From CAVTQY01 sp963736975 (GTDB lineage Bacteria > Pseudomonadota > Alphaproteobacteria > Acetobacterales > Acetobacteraceae), in NCBI GenBank assembly GCA_963736975.1, contig CAVTQY010000001.1:2046001-2110000 (forward strand): 64,000 nt of DNA, read 5' to 3'. Below are positions 34,431 through 42,655 of the stretch, piece by piece. Under the pieces are notes generated by a model, which was given only the letters and a program-made list of their open reading frames with translations, was not told the DNA's origin and did no database searches. Numbering within the stretch: position 1 is the first letter of the stretch; the number at the start of each line of letters is the position of its first letter. The translations under genes and the position numbers were made by a program.

Positions 34431-36635
34431 TCACTGCCCCGCCGGCACCGGCTCAGCCGGCGCGATCTCCGGCTGTTGGTCGAAGCGGTCCCGCCGATCG
34501 CGATCGCCGCGGCCCGGCTTGGGCCCGACTTTCTCGGTGATGTCCTCGCCGGTCTGTTGATCGACGACGCGCATGGACAACTTCACCTTGCCGCGCTCGT
34601 CGAAGCCGATCACCTTGACGCGCACCGAGTCGCCGACATTGACCACGTCGGTCGTCTTGCCGACCCGGCCCTGCTGCAGCTCGCTGATATGCACGAGCCC
34701 GTCGCGCGAGCCCAGGAAGTTGACGAAGGCACCGAAATCGGCGGTCTTCACCACCTTGCCCCTGTAGATCACGCCAATCTCCGGCTCGGCGACAATCCCG
34801 CGGATCCAGTCGATCGCCGCCTGGCCTTGCAGGGCGTCGGTCGCGGCGATCTTGATCGTGCCGTCATCCTCGATGTCGATCTTGCAGCCGGTCTGCTCGA
34901 CGATCTCGCGGATCACCTTGCCGCCGGTGCCGATCACCTCGCGGATCTTCTCTTTCGGCACGTTGATCACCGTAATCCGCGGTGCGGTCGCCGCCACGTC
35001 GCCGCGCGCGCCGGTGATCGCTTTGCCCATCTCGCCCAGGATGTGCATCCGTCCCTCGCGTGCCTGATCGAGCGCAATGCGCATGATCTCCGGCGTGATC
35101 GAGGTGATCTTGATGTCCATCTGCAGGCTGGTGACACCCTGCTCGGTGCCTGCCACCTTGAAATCCATGTCGCCCAGATGGTCCTCGTCGCCGAGGATGT
35201 CGGACAACACGGCGAAGCCGCGATCCTCCTTGATCAGTCCCATCGCGATACCCGCCACCGGGCGCTTCAGCGGCACGCCGGCATCCATCAGAGCGAGCGA
35301 TGACCCGCACACCGTCGCCATCGAGGACGAGCCGTTGCTCTCGGTAATCTCGGAGACAATCCGCAGCGTGTAGGGGAATTTCTCCTTGTCCGGCAGCAGC
35401 GGATGGATCGCCCGCCAGGCGAGCTTGCCATGGCCGATCTCCCGCCGTCCCGGCGAGCCCATCCGGCCGGCCTCACCCACGGAATAGGGCGGGAAATTGT
35501 AGTGCAGCATGAAATGCTCGCGGTACTCGCCCTCGAGCGCGTCTATGATCTGCTCGTCCTGCCCGGTGCCGAGCGTGGCGACCACGAGGGCCTGCGTTTC
35601 GCCGCGGGTGAACAGCGCCGAGCCGTGCGCACGCGGCAACACGCCGACCTCGGCGATAATCGGACGGACGGTTTTCGTATCGCGGCCATCGATCCGGTTG
35701 CCGGTGTCGAGGATCGCATTGCGCACGATCTCCGCCTCCAGGTCCTTGAACAGACTCTTGGCTTTCTCGGTATCGCCGCCCTCGGACGCGATCGACCCCA
35801 CCGCCCGCGCCTTCACGGCGTCGATCCGCTCATGACGCGCCTGTTTGTCCTTTTCGCGATACGCCTCGGCCAGCCCCTCGCGTGCCAGGGCATCGAGGCG
35901 CGCCGATACCTCCTTGTCCGCCTCCGACGGCTCAGGCAGCGACCATGGGTCCTTGGCGGCCCGTTCGGCCAGTTCAATGATCGCCGCAATCACCGGCTGG
36001 AAGCTCTGATGGCCGAAATTGACCGCACCGAGCATCACGTCCTCGGGCAGTTCGTGCGCCTCGCTCTCCACCATCAGCACGCCCTCGGACGTACCGGCGA
36101 CAACGAGGTCGAGCTCAGTGTCTTCCATCTGCGCGGTCGTGGGGTTCAGGAGGTACTGGCCATTCTTGTAGCCCACGCGGGCGGCGGCGACCGGACCAAA
36201 GAACGGGATGCCGGACAGAGTTAGGGCGGCCGAGCAGCCGACCATGGCCACGATATCCGGGTCGTTCTCCAGGTCATGACTGAGTACCGTCGCGACCACT
36301 TGGATCTCGTTGCGGAAGCCATCTGGAAACAAGGGACGGATCGGCCGGTCGATCAGGCGGCTGACCAGGACCTCGTTCTCCGAAGGCCGGCCCTCCCGCT
36401 TGAAGAAGCCGCCGGGGATTCTGCCCGCAGCGAACGCCTTCTCCTGGTAATTGACGGTCAGCGGGAAAAAATCCTGCCCTGGCTTGGAGGTCTTCACCCC
36501 CACGGCCGTGCACAGCACGATGGTGTCGCCGTAGCGGGCCAGCACCGCGCCGTCCGCCTGACGGGCGATCTTGCCGGTCTCCAGGACGAGCTTGCGGCCG
36601 CCCCAGTCGAGTTCCTTGCGGTAATAATTGAACAT
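34431..36635 (-). CDS. pnp: polyribonucleotide nucleotidyltransferase (PNPase)
   Basis: 3'-5' phosphorolytic exoribonuclease of the degradosome, 734 residues. Two RNase PH domains are visible (early GKIARQADGAVLARYGDTIVLC in pieces and FFKREGRPSENEVLVSRLIDRPIRPLFP in pieces; later ALFTRGETQALVVATLG and FMLHYNFPPYSVGE), then a KH domain (KIREVIGTGGKVIREIVEQTG) and an S1 domain (GVIYRGKVVKTADFGAFVNFLG). The C-terminus ends EIAPAEPVPAGQ. Last gene of the rimP-pnp operon, 324 bp after rpsO. Confidence 0.97.
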   Translation of the reverse strand: MFNYYRKELDWGGRKLVLETGKIARQADGAVLARYGDTIVLCTAVGVKTSKPGQDFFPLTVNYQEKAFAAGRIPGGFFKREGRPSENEVLVSRLIDRPIRPLFPDGFRNEIQVVATVLSHDLENDPDIVAMVGCSAALTLSGIPFFGPVAAARVGYKNGQYLLNPTTAQMEDTELDLVVAGTSEGVLMVESEAHELPEDVMLGAVNFGHQSFQPVIAAIIELAERAAKDPWSLPEPSEADKEVSARLDALAREGLAEAYREKDKQARHERIDAVKARAVGSIASEGGDTEKAKSLFKDLEAEIVRNAILDTGNRIDGRDTKTVRPIIAEVGVLPRAHGSALFTRGETQALVVATLGTGQDEQIIDALEGEYREHFMLHYNFPPYSVGEAGRMGSPGRREIGHGKLAWRAIHPLLPDKEKFPYTLRIVSEITESNGSSSMATVCGSSLALMDAGVPLKRPVAGIAMGLIKEDRGFAVLSDILGDEDHLGDMDFKVAGTEQGVTSLQMDIKITSITPEIMRIALDQAREGRMHILGEMGKAITGARGDVAATAPRITVINVPKEKIREVIGTGGKVIREIVEQTGCKIDIEDDGTIKIAATDALQGQAAIDWIRGIVAEPEIGVIYRGKVVKTADFGAFVNFLGSRDGLVHISELQQGRVGKTTDVVNVGDSVRVKVIGFDERGKVKLSMRVVDQQTGEDITEKVGPKPGRGDRDRRDRFDQQPEIAPAEPVPAGQ

Positions 36636-36959
36636 GCGTCATCCTTCGATGCGCGCGGCATCGGCGAACGCATCCCGCGGTTCCCTGGTGTCCTGGGTGG
36701 GATACGGCGTCTCGGGTCGCATGGGGGCGGCCTCGGCAAGCAGGGCCGAGCCGCGAGACCATGTGGCCGGAAACGCCGCGGAAGCCGCTGTTCGGGCTTC
36801 CGTTCCCAGACGGCTGGAACCGACGGTCCGTTGTCCGCCGCGTGTCGCGACGTGCGGGGGCAGCGCCCCCAATGTTGCCCCGCGCCCCCATTGGCGCGGG
36901 GGTCTTGCCGACCGCCCAGATATGGGGCCCATGCCGGCCAAATCAGCCTGTGACCACGC
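36636..36959 (-). other. rpsO-pnp spacer with two GC-rich hairpins
   Basis: No gene is seen in these 324 bp. Two perfect stem-loops stand side by side: CCCCGCGCC (36878-36886)/GGCGCGGGG (36893-36901) with a 6-nt loop, and GGGGGC (36856-36861)/GCCCCC (36865-36870). In E. coli the same spacer holds the rpsO terminator and the RNase III processing site through which PNPase controls its own mRNA; these hairpins are candidates for that role. The second also matches the repeat arm between glpX and recJ. Confidence 0.6.
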
Positions 36960-37229
36960 TCAACGGCGCAGATTCAGGCGTTCGATCAACCCCGCGTAGC
37001 GGGCGTTGTCCTTCGCTTTGAGATAGTCGAGCAAACGGCGCCGCCGACCGACGAGCATCAGCAGGCCTCGTCGGCTGTGGAAGTCCTTTGCGTGGGTTTT
37101 GAGATGATCGGTCAGGTTGCCGATCCGCTCGGAGAGCAGGGCAACCTGCACTTCCGGACTGCCGGTGTCGCCTGGCGAAGTCGCATAGTCCGAGATCAGC
37201 GCCGTGCGGCGCTCCGCGGTGATCGACAT
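36960..37229 (-). CDS. rpsO: 30S ribosomal protein S15
   Basis: 89 residues, the exact length expected for bacterial S15. The sequence reads SPGDTGSPEVQVALLSERIGNLTDHLKTH (in pieces), then FHSRRGLLMLVGRRRRLLDYLK, the conserved 16S rRNA-binding helices. S15 binds the central domain of 16S rRNA early in 30S assembly. It lies 48 bp after truB in the conserved operon order. Confidence 0.98.
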   Translation of the reverse strand: MSITAERRTALISDYATSPGDTGSPEVQVALLSERIGNLTDHLKTHAKDFHSRRGLLMLVGRRRRLLDYLKAKDNARYAGLIERLNLRR

Positions 37230-37277
37230 CGGATTGGCTCCTTTTTGGTGTGATCCGGCGCGTGCCGCGGTTCCGTT

Positions 37278-38204
37278 TCAAAGGATCCGCTCGGGCTTCA
37301 GCCAGCCGTCGGCCAGCCGACACAGCCCGATAACGCGGCCCCCCGCCATCGCCCGGGCCAATCCCTTATTCGGATCAGCCGCGCTTGGAATGCGACCCAT
37401 CAGCGTGACCAGGCTGATCGCCTGCCCCTGCTTCAGGGCGCCGGCCTCCGCCTCGGTCAGGGCCAGCGCCGGGATGTCGGCCAGCGCGGTCGTGACGGGA
37501 AGCAGAAAGTCCGGGGAAGCGGGCGGGGTATGGTCCGGCCCCGCCACTTTGTCCAGCGGAATCGATTGCTGTTCCATGAATGGCCCGACCCGCAGCCGGC
37601 GCAGGGCTGCGACGTGGCCCAATGAGCCGCATGCGGCCGCCAGGTCGCGCGCCAGGCTGCGCATATACACGCCCTTGCCCGACTCGACCTCGAACACCGC
37701 CGTATCGGCATCATGACGCTCGATCAGGTCGAAGCGATCGACGCGGGCCGGTCGCGGCTCAAGCGGGGCCGACCGCCCCTCCCGCGCGATATCATAGGCC
37801 CGCTCGCCTGCCACCTTCACGGCGGAGAATGCTGGCGGCACCTGCATGATTGCACCACGGAACCGCGGCAATGCGGCTTCGATCTCCGCATCGGTCGGCC
37901 GGGTCAGGCAGGTCGCGATCACCCGGCCATCCGCATCATCAGTATCGCGCGCCTCGCCGAAGCGCAGGGTAAATCGGTAGAGCTTGGTGCCATCCATAAC
38001 ATAGGGCACGGTCTTGGTGGCGGCGCCGAAGGCGACCGGAAGTACGCCGGTGGCCAGCGGATCGAGCGTGCCGCCATGCCCTGCTTTCTGCGCGTCGAAG
38101 GCCCGGCGAACGCGGTTGACCACATCGGTGCTGGTCAGCCCGGCCGGCTTATCGATCACCAACCATCCGTCGAGCGGGCGGCCACGCGGTTTGCGGCGGG
38201 GCAT
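37278..38204 (-). CDS. truB: tRNA pseudouridine(55) synthase TruB
   Basis: Makes pseudouridine 55 in the T loop of tRNAs. 308 residues. The catalytic motif GHGGTLDPLATGVLP contains the nucleophile Asp48, and DGWLVIDKPAGLTSTDVVNRV is the standard N-terminus. VPPAFSAVKVAGERAYDIAREG and the GVYMRSLARDLAAACGSLGHV stretch are conserved. The start is a few bases from the vapC stop, so truB follows directly on a toxin-antitoxin insertion. Confidence 0.96.
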   Translation of the reverse strand: MPRRKPRGRPLDGWLVIDKPAGLTSTDVVNRVRRAFDAQKAGHGGTLDPLATGVLPVAFGAATKTVPYVMDGTKLYRFTLRFGEARDTDDADGRVIATCLTRPTDAEIEAALPRFRGAIMQVPPAFSAVKVAGERAYDIAREGRSAPLEPRPARVDRFDLIERHDADTAVFEVESGKGVYMRSLARDLAAACGSLGHVAALRRLRVGPFMEQQSIPLDKVAGPDHTPPASPDFLLPVTTALADIPALALTEAEAGALKQGQAISLVTLMGRIPSAADPNKGLARAMAGGRVIGLCRLADGWLKPERIL

Positions 38205-38207
38205 CGA

Positions 38208-38612
38208 TCAGCCGGTCCAGGGATTGATGATCTCGACGCCCGTGTCGGAAAAATCCGTGACGTTGCGGGTGACCAGCACCTTGCGATTGACCAGTGCGGT
38301 GGCGGCGATCAGCGCATCCACCACCGGGCGGGTCCGCTGCGCCATGATGCGCCCCCAGGCGAGGGCCACCTCGCCGTCCACCGGCAGCAGACGGTCGCCA
38401 TAGGCGCTGTGCAATCCGTGCAGCCACAAGCGCAGGGAGTTGGCGGCCACTCTGTCGGTGCGCGCGCGCAACTCGATGCCCCTCATGAGCTCGCCCAGCG
38501 TCAGCACGCTCAGGAACACGGTTTCATCAGCAACCGCTTCCAGCCAGCGGACTGCCACCGGGGTCCGCCGGCGCGCCTCTGACAGCACGCAGGTATCGAC
38601 GAGATAAGTCAG
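38208..38612 (-). CDS. vapC: VapC-type PIN-domain toxin
   Basis: Predicted Mg-dependent RNase toxin. The PIN core starts TYLVDTCVLSEARRRTP with the first Asp, has the Glu of FLSVLTLGELMRGIEL, and VVDALIAATALVNRKVLVTRNVTDF with the later acidic residues, so all active-site positions look intact. No ATG/GTG/TTG lies near the conserved start: the only standard start in frame is ATG 38678, which would add 22 unconserved residues inside the antitoxin gene. CTG 38612 overlaps the antitoxin stop as CTGA and gives the expected length (134 aa), so I favour it with caution. Confidence 0.82.
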   Translation of the reverse strand: MTYLVDTCVLSEARRRTPVAVRWLEAVADETVFLSVLTLGELMRGIELRARTDRVAANSLRLWLHGLHSAYGDRLLPVDGEVALAWGRIMAQRTRPVVDALIAATALVNRKVLVTRNVTDFSDTGVEIINPWTG

Positions 38613-38866
38613 AACGCCATTTCTCGCCCGGTGTCTCGTGACCGATCGTTGATTGCGTCGATCAGCTCGTCGGGCCATTCGGGCCCTTCGAGCAGATATT
38701 CTTTCAAAGGCTTGCGGCTCCGAACCAGGCTATCATAGGCGTTGGCCGACAGCACGACCGCGGCCCGCTTGCCGCGCACCGTGACGGTCTGCGGTCCTTC
38801 CTCGCGGGCGCGCTTCACCACTTCGCTCAGACGGTTCTTGGCGTCCTGCAATTGCCAGTCGTTCAC
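38609..38866 (-). CDS. Phd/YefM-type antitoxin
   Basis: 85 residues. NDWQLQDAKNRLSEVVKRAREEGPQTVTVRGKRAAVVLSANAYDSL (in pieces) is the Phd/YefM fold that dimerises and binds DNA; the C-terminal KPLKEYLLEGPEWPDELIDAINDRSRDTG should wrap the toxin. The tail ...EWPDEL...DR is typical of antitoxins paired with VapC/FitB-type PIN toxins. GTG start at 38866. A 15-bp palindrome lies 15 bp upstream. The pair interrupts the otherwise conserved rbfA-truB junction. Confidence 0.88.
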   Translation of the reverse strand: MNDWQLQDAKNRLSEVVKRAREEGPQTVTVRGKRAAVVLSANAYDSLVRSRKPLKEYLLEGPEWPDELIDAINDRSRDTGREMAF

Positions 38867-38880
38867 GGCACCACCTCGAG

Positions 38881-38895
38881 GCTAGACTGTCTAGC
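38881..38895 (-). promoter_or_regulatory. palindromic operator upstream of the Phd-VapC pair
   Basis: GCTAGAC (38881-38887) and GTCTAGC (38889-38895) form a perfect palindrome around a single base, 15 bp before the antitoxin start. Phd-type antitoxins bind such sites to repress their own operon. The palindrome is seen; binding is inferred. Confidence 0.65.
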
Positions 38896-38923
38896 TAGCG
38901 CCAGTCGCTGCCCACGTCAACCT

Positions 38924-39268
38924 CTATCCGCTATCCAAGTCCCGCGCGACCTCCGGGGAGCGCAACAGCCGGTCTATCGCGCTCGCCCGGTCCAGTACAT
39001 GGTCCGGCTGAAACACCAACTCCGGCGCAAACTTCAGTCGAACCGCGTGTGCCACCTGCCCGCGCAGGAACGGTGTCGTCCGCGCCAGCGCCGGCAGCAG
39101 CGCATCGATATCCGACCGGCCCAGCCGCGCAACAAAGACAGTTGCGTGCTTCAGGTCTCGCCCGATGCGCACCTCGGTCACCGTGATCTCCGCAGCGGCG
39201 AGCTCCAGGTCGCGGAATTCGTGTCGGGCGAACAGGCCGGCCAGCACATGGCGGATTTCCTCCGCCAC
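38924..39268 (-). CDS. rbfA: 30S ribosome-binding factor RbfA
   Basis: Assembly factor that matures the 16S 5' end and helps cold adaptation. From GTG 39268 the product is 114 residues: AEEIRHVLAGLFARHEFRDLELA, then EVRIGRDLKHATVFVARLG and PFLRGQVAHAVRLKFAPELVFQPD. The KH-like fold is complete. The usual RQLRV stretch lies in frame just upstream (39269-39283) but no standard start precedes it after the infB stop, so the true start may be non-canonical or a base may be missing. 36 bp after infB. Confidence 0.88.
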   Translation of the reverse strand: MAEEIRHVLAGLFARHEFRDLELAAAEITVTEVRIGRDLKHATVFVARLGRSDIDALLPALARTTPFLRGQVAHAVRLKFAPELVFQPDHVLDRASAIDRLLRSPEVARDLDSG

Positions 39269-39304
39269 CCGAAGCTGGCGTTGTGTCGGCTGCGCGTCGC
39301 GAAC

Positions 39305-41953
39305 TCAAGCCGGCACCATCTCCGTCTCGTAGCATTCCACGACATCGCCTTCCTTGAGGTCGTGGAAGTTGGCGAACGACAGGCCGCATTCATAGCCACG
39401 CGCCACCTCGCGGACGTCATCCTTGAAGCGCTTGAGCTGCGACAGTTCCCCGGTGTGGATCACGACGTTGTCGCGCAGCACGCGGACGCCCGCGCCCCGC
39501 TTCACCACGCCGTCCGTCACCATGCAGCCGGCGACCTTGCCCACCCGGGTGATGTTGAACACCCGGCGTATTTCGGCATAGCCCAGGAACTTCTCGCGTG
39601 CCTTCGGCGCGGTCTTGCCCTTGACCATCTTCTCGATGTCGTCGGCGACCTCGTAGATGATCGAGTAGTAGCGAATGTCCACGCCATCGCGTTGGGCGAG
39701 TTCGCGTGCCTGCGCCGTCGCTCGGACGTTGAAGGCGATGATCACCGCGCCCGACGCCTTGGCAAGCTGGACGTCGCTTTCGGTGATCTGGCCCACGGCG
39801 GCGTGCAGCACCCGGACTTTCACCTCGTCGGTCGCCTGTTTCTGTACCGTGGCCTGGATCGCCTCGGCACTGCCCTGCACGTCGGCTTTAATGACAACCG
39901 CAACCTCTTTCTGCTCGCCGGCCTGGATACGCGCCAGCATCTGATCGAGCGTGCCGCGTGCGGCCGCGCTGCCTGCCGCTGCCTTGTCGCGCAGGCGCCG
40001 GGCGCGGAACTCGGTGATCTCGCGCGCGCGGCTTTCGTTCTCTACCACCACGAACGGCTCGCCCGCGGACGGCACCCCGGCCAGGCCTAGTATCTCGACA
40101 GGGGTGGAGGGCCCCGCCTCCTTGAGGGCGCGGCCCTTGTCGTCGAGCATTGCGCGAATACGGCCCCATTCGGCCCCAGCCACGACGATCTCGCCCTGGT
40201 TGAGCGTGCCTTTTTGCACCAGCACCGTCGCCACCGGGCCGCGGCCGCGATCCAGCCGGCTTTCGATGACCGTGCCCTCGGCGCTGCGATTCGGGTTAAC
40301 CTTAAGATCGAGAATCTCGGCCTGGAGGATGATCGCCTCTTCCAGCCGATCGAGTCCGGTCTTGGCGGTCGCCGAGACTTCCGCGTCCTGCGTCTCGCCG
40401 CCCATCTCCTCGACAATCACGTCGTGACTGAGCAGCTCCTGGCGCACGCGGTTCGGGTTGGCGTCTGGCTTGTCCATCTTGTTGATGGCGACGATGATCG
40501 GCGCGCCGGCCGCCTTGGCATGCCGGATCGCCTCGATGGTCTGCGGCATCACCCCGTCATCGGCGGCCACCACCAGCACGACGATGTCGGTCACTTGCGC
40601 GCCGCGGGCCCGCATCGCGGTGAACGCCTCGTGCCCGGGCGTATCAAGGAAGGTGATCCGCTGGCCGCTCGGCATCTCCACCTGATAGGCACCGATATGC
40701 TGGGTGATGCCACCCGCCTCGCCGGCCGCGACGTCGGTGGAGCGCAGCGCGTCGAGCAACGAGGTCTTGCCGTGATCGACATGGCCCATCACCGTCACCA
40801 CGGGCGGTCGCGGCTCGAGTTCAGCTTCGGTATCGGCCGCACCTTCCAGCCCCAGCTCCACATCGGATTCGGAGACGCGGCGAACCCGATGGCCGAACTC
40901 CTGCACGACGAGGTCGGCGGTGTCGGCATCGAGGGTCTGCGTGATGGTTGCCATCACGCCGAGCTTCATCAGTGCCTTGATCACCTCGGGGGCGCGCGCG
41001 GCCATGCGATTGGCGAGCTCCTGGACGGTGATCTGCTCCGGCAGCACGACCTCGCGCACCACCTTCACCTGATCGGACCGCAGCCGTTCCAGCTCCGCCT
41101 GCCGCCGCTCGCGCTCGCGCTGGCGACGGACCGAGGCCAAGCTGCGGACGCGCTCGTCCTCGCCTTCGATCGCGGCCTGAACGTCGATCCGCCCTGCGCG
41201 CCGGCGGTCGTCCAGCCCCTTTTTGGGTGCCGCCACCGGCGGCTTGCGGGCTGGCAGGCCGAGCCCCGGCCGACGAGCTGGCCGGTTCTCGTCGTCTTCG
41301 TCGCCGGCCCGGCCGGGGCGGAGGCGCAATGTTTCTGTGGGCGCGGTCGGAGCTGTCGGAGCGGTGCCCGGCCGCTTGCGCGCATCGACGGGACGGCGGG
41401 CTGCCGGGGCCGGAGCCCCCGCCGGACTTGCCGCCGCCTCCGGCGTCGTCCCCGCGGTTTTCTGAGCAGCCAACTCGGCCTGTTGCCGGGCTTCCTCTTC
41501 GGCTTGCCGGCGCGCCTCGTCCTCGGCCGTCCGGCGCGCCTCTTCCTCGCGGCGCCGCGCCTCTTCGGCGGCCGACAGGATCGAGATCTTCTCCTGCTCG
41601 CGACGTTCGGCCTCGCGCCGTGCCGCTTCGCGTTGCTGCTCGACCAAGGCGCGTTGCCGCGCAGCCTGTTCGGTCTGCGTCAGCGCCCTGGCCGGGCCGC
41701 CGCTTGCTTGGCGCGGGGGAGACGGCCCGCGCGCGGTCGGAGCGGTTGCGCCCGAGCCCGGGGCGCCGGCAGGAGGCGGCGGCGTGCCGACAGCGCGTTT
41801 CTTGCGCACCTCCACCTGCACTACCTTCGACCGGCCGTGGCTGAAGCTCTGCCGCACTGAGCCGGCATCGACGGTCCGGCCAAGCTCCAGCCGTCCGGCG
41901 GGTCGCAGGGAAAGCCGGCCCTTGCTCGTGTCCTGATCGTTGCCTTCGCTCAT
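39305..41953 (-). CDS. infB: translation initiation factor IF-2
   Basis: GTPase that brings initiator tRNA to the ribosome. 882 residues, normal for an alphaproteobacterial IF-2 with a long N-terminal region. Residues about 60-230 are low-complexity, rich in Ala/Pro/Arg/Glu/Gln (REEEARRTAEDEARRQAEEEA). An IF-2N domain precedes the G domain: G1 GHVDHGKTSLLDAL (about 390-403), G3 DTPGHEAFTAMR, G4 NKMDKPDA. The C-terminal IF-2C domains follow (GCMVTDGVVKRGAGVRVLRD). The ATG is one base from the end of the ylxR frame. Confidence 0.97.
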   Translation of the reverse strand: MSEGNDQDTSKGRLSLRPAGRLELGRTVDAGSVRQSFSHGRSKVVQVEVRKKRAVGTPPPPAGAPGSGATAPTARGPSPPRQASGGPARALTQTEQAARQRALVEQQREAARREAERREQEKISILSAAEEARRREEEARRTAEDEARRQAEEEARQQAELAAQKTAGTTPEAAASPAGAPAPAARRPVDARKRPGTAPTAPTAPTETLRLRPGRAGDEDDENRPARRPGLGLPARKPPVAAPKKGLDDRRRAGRIDVQAAIEGEDERVRSLASVRRQRERERRQAELERLRSDQVKVVREVVLPEQITVQELANRMAARAPEVIKALMKLGVMATITQTLDADTADLVVQEFGHRVRRVSESDVELGLEGAADTEAELEPRPPVVTVMGHVDHGKTSLLDALRSTDVAAGEAGGITQHIGAYQVEMPSGQRITFLDTPGHEAFTAMRARGAQVTDIVVLVVAADDGVMPQTIEAIRHAKAAGAPIIVAINKMDKPDANPNRVRQELLSHDVIVEEMGGETQDAEVSATAKTGLDRLEEAIILQAEILDLKVNPNRSAEGTVIESRLDRGRGPVATVLVQKGTLNQGEIVVAGAEWGRIRAMLDDKGRALKEAGPSTPVEILGLAGVPSAGEPFVVVENESRAREITEFRARRLRDKAAAGSAAARGTLDQMLARIQAGEQKEVAVVIKADVQGSAEAIQATVQKQATDEVKVRVLHAAVGQITESDVQLAKASGAVIIAFNVRATAQARELAQRDGVDIRYYSIIYEVADDIEKMVKGKTAPKAREKFLGYAEIRRVFNITRVGKVAGCMVTDGVVKRGAGVRVLRDNVVIHTGELSQLKRFKDDVREVARGYECGLSFANFHDLKEGDVVECYETEMVPA

Positions 41954-42655
41954 CTACCCGCCTGTTCTGCCTGCGGCCGGGCGTGGCCCGGCCGTACCGA
42001 TCCGTTTTGCCGGCGGCAGCCCGGGGTCCGAAAACCCGGTCAGCCGACCGCTCTCAAGGGCCAAAGACTCAGCCAGTTTCCCCGCGGCCACTGCCACGTG
42101 CACTGTGTGATCCCGGCCGAACACTGCCCCAAGTGCTGCGGCCGGCAGCGGCGCCATCACCGGGACAGAACCGGCGCCAGCAAGAAACCGCCGCCGTTCC
42201 GCCTCGCTGCCGTCGGACGCCTGAAGGATCAGCGCGGCGCGGCCTGTCCGCAGCCAATCCCGCGCCTTTTCGTAGCCTCCTACGGCCTGGCCGGCGCGTC
42301 GTGCCAAACCGAGCAGCTCCGTGACTCGGCGGGCGAGGCCCGCCCGGATACGGTCGGCCATATCCGCGGGCACAACCACCGGCCCCTGTCCCGCCAATCC
42401 CTTGGTCGCCCTGGCGAAGACGCCGCGGACTTGCGCGACTTCTAACATATCGCCGTGTGCGCTCAACCAGAGTCCTCGGCCGGGGAGCCTCGCATCAATA
42501 TCCGGCACTAGCGTCCGGTCCGGCCCCACCACGAAGCGTATCATCCGCTCCTTCGGCCGCCGCTCGCGCGTGACGATGCAGCGCCGATAAGGGCCGGTCT
42601 CCGGCTCCTCCGACGGAGCTTGCCGATCTTCGGTACTCGACAGCGGCGGTTTCAG
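41954..42655 (-). CDS. ylxR: YlxR (DUF448) plus L7Ae-like RNA-binding protein, candidate separate gene with CTG start
   Basis: Alternative reading of the 3' half of the NusA frame. The YlxR domain reads ETGPYRRCIVTRERRPKERMIRFVVGPD then PDIDARLPGRGLWLSAH; the second half (LLGLARRAGQAVGGYEKARDWLRTGRAALILQASDG in pieces) is the L7Ae/ribosomal-fold partner found in alphaproteobacterial versions. A CTG at 42655 overlaps the presumed NusA stop as CTGA and lies 10 bases after a clear AGGAGG (42666-42671), making a 233-residue protein of the usual size. CTG starts are rare, so this rests on context. Confidence 0.6.
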   Translation of the reverse strand: MKPPLSSTEDRQAPSEEPETGPYRRCIVTRERRPKERMIRFVVGPDRTLVPDIDARLPGRGLWLSAHGDMLEVAQVRGVFARATKGLAGQGPVVVPADMADRIRAGLARRVTELLGLARRAGQAVGGYEKARDWLRTGRAALILQASDGSEAERRRFLAGAGSVPVMAPLPAAALGAVFGRDHTVHVAVAAGKLAESLALESGRLTGFSDPGLPPAKRIGTAGPRPAAGRTGG

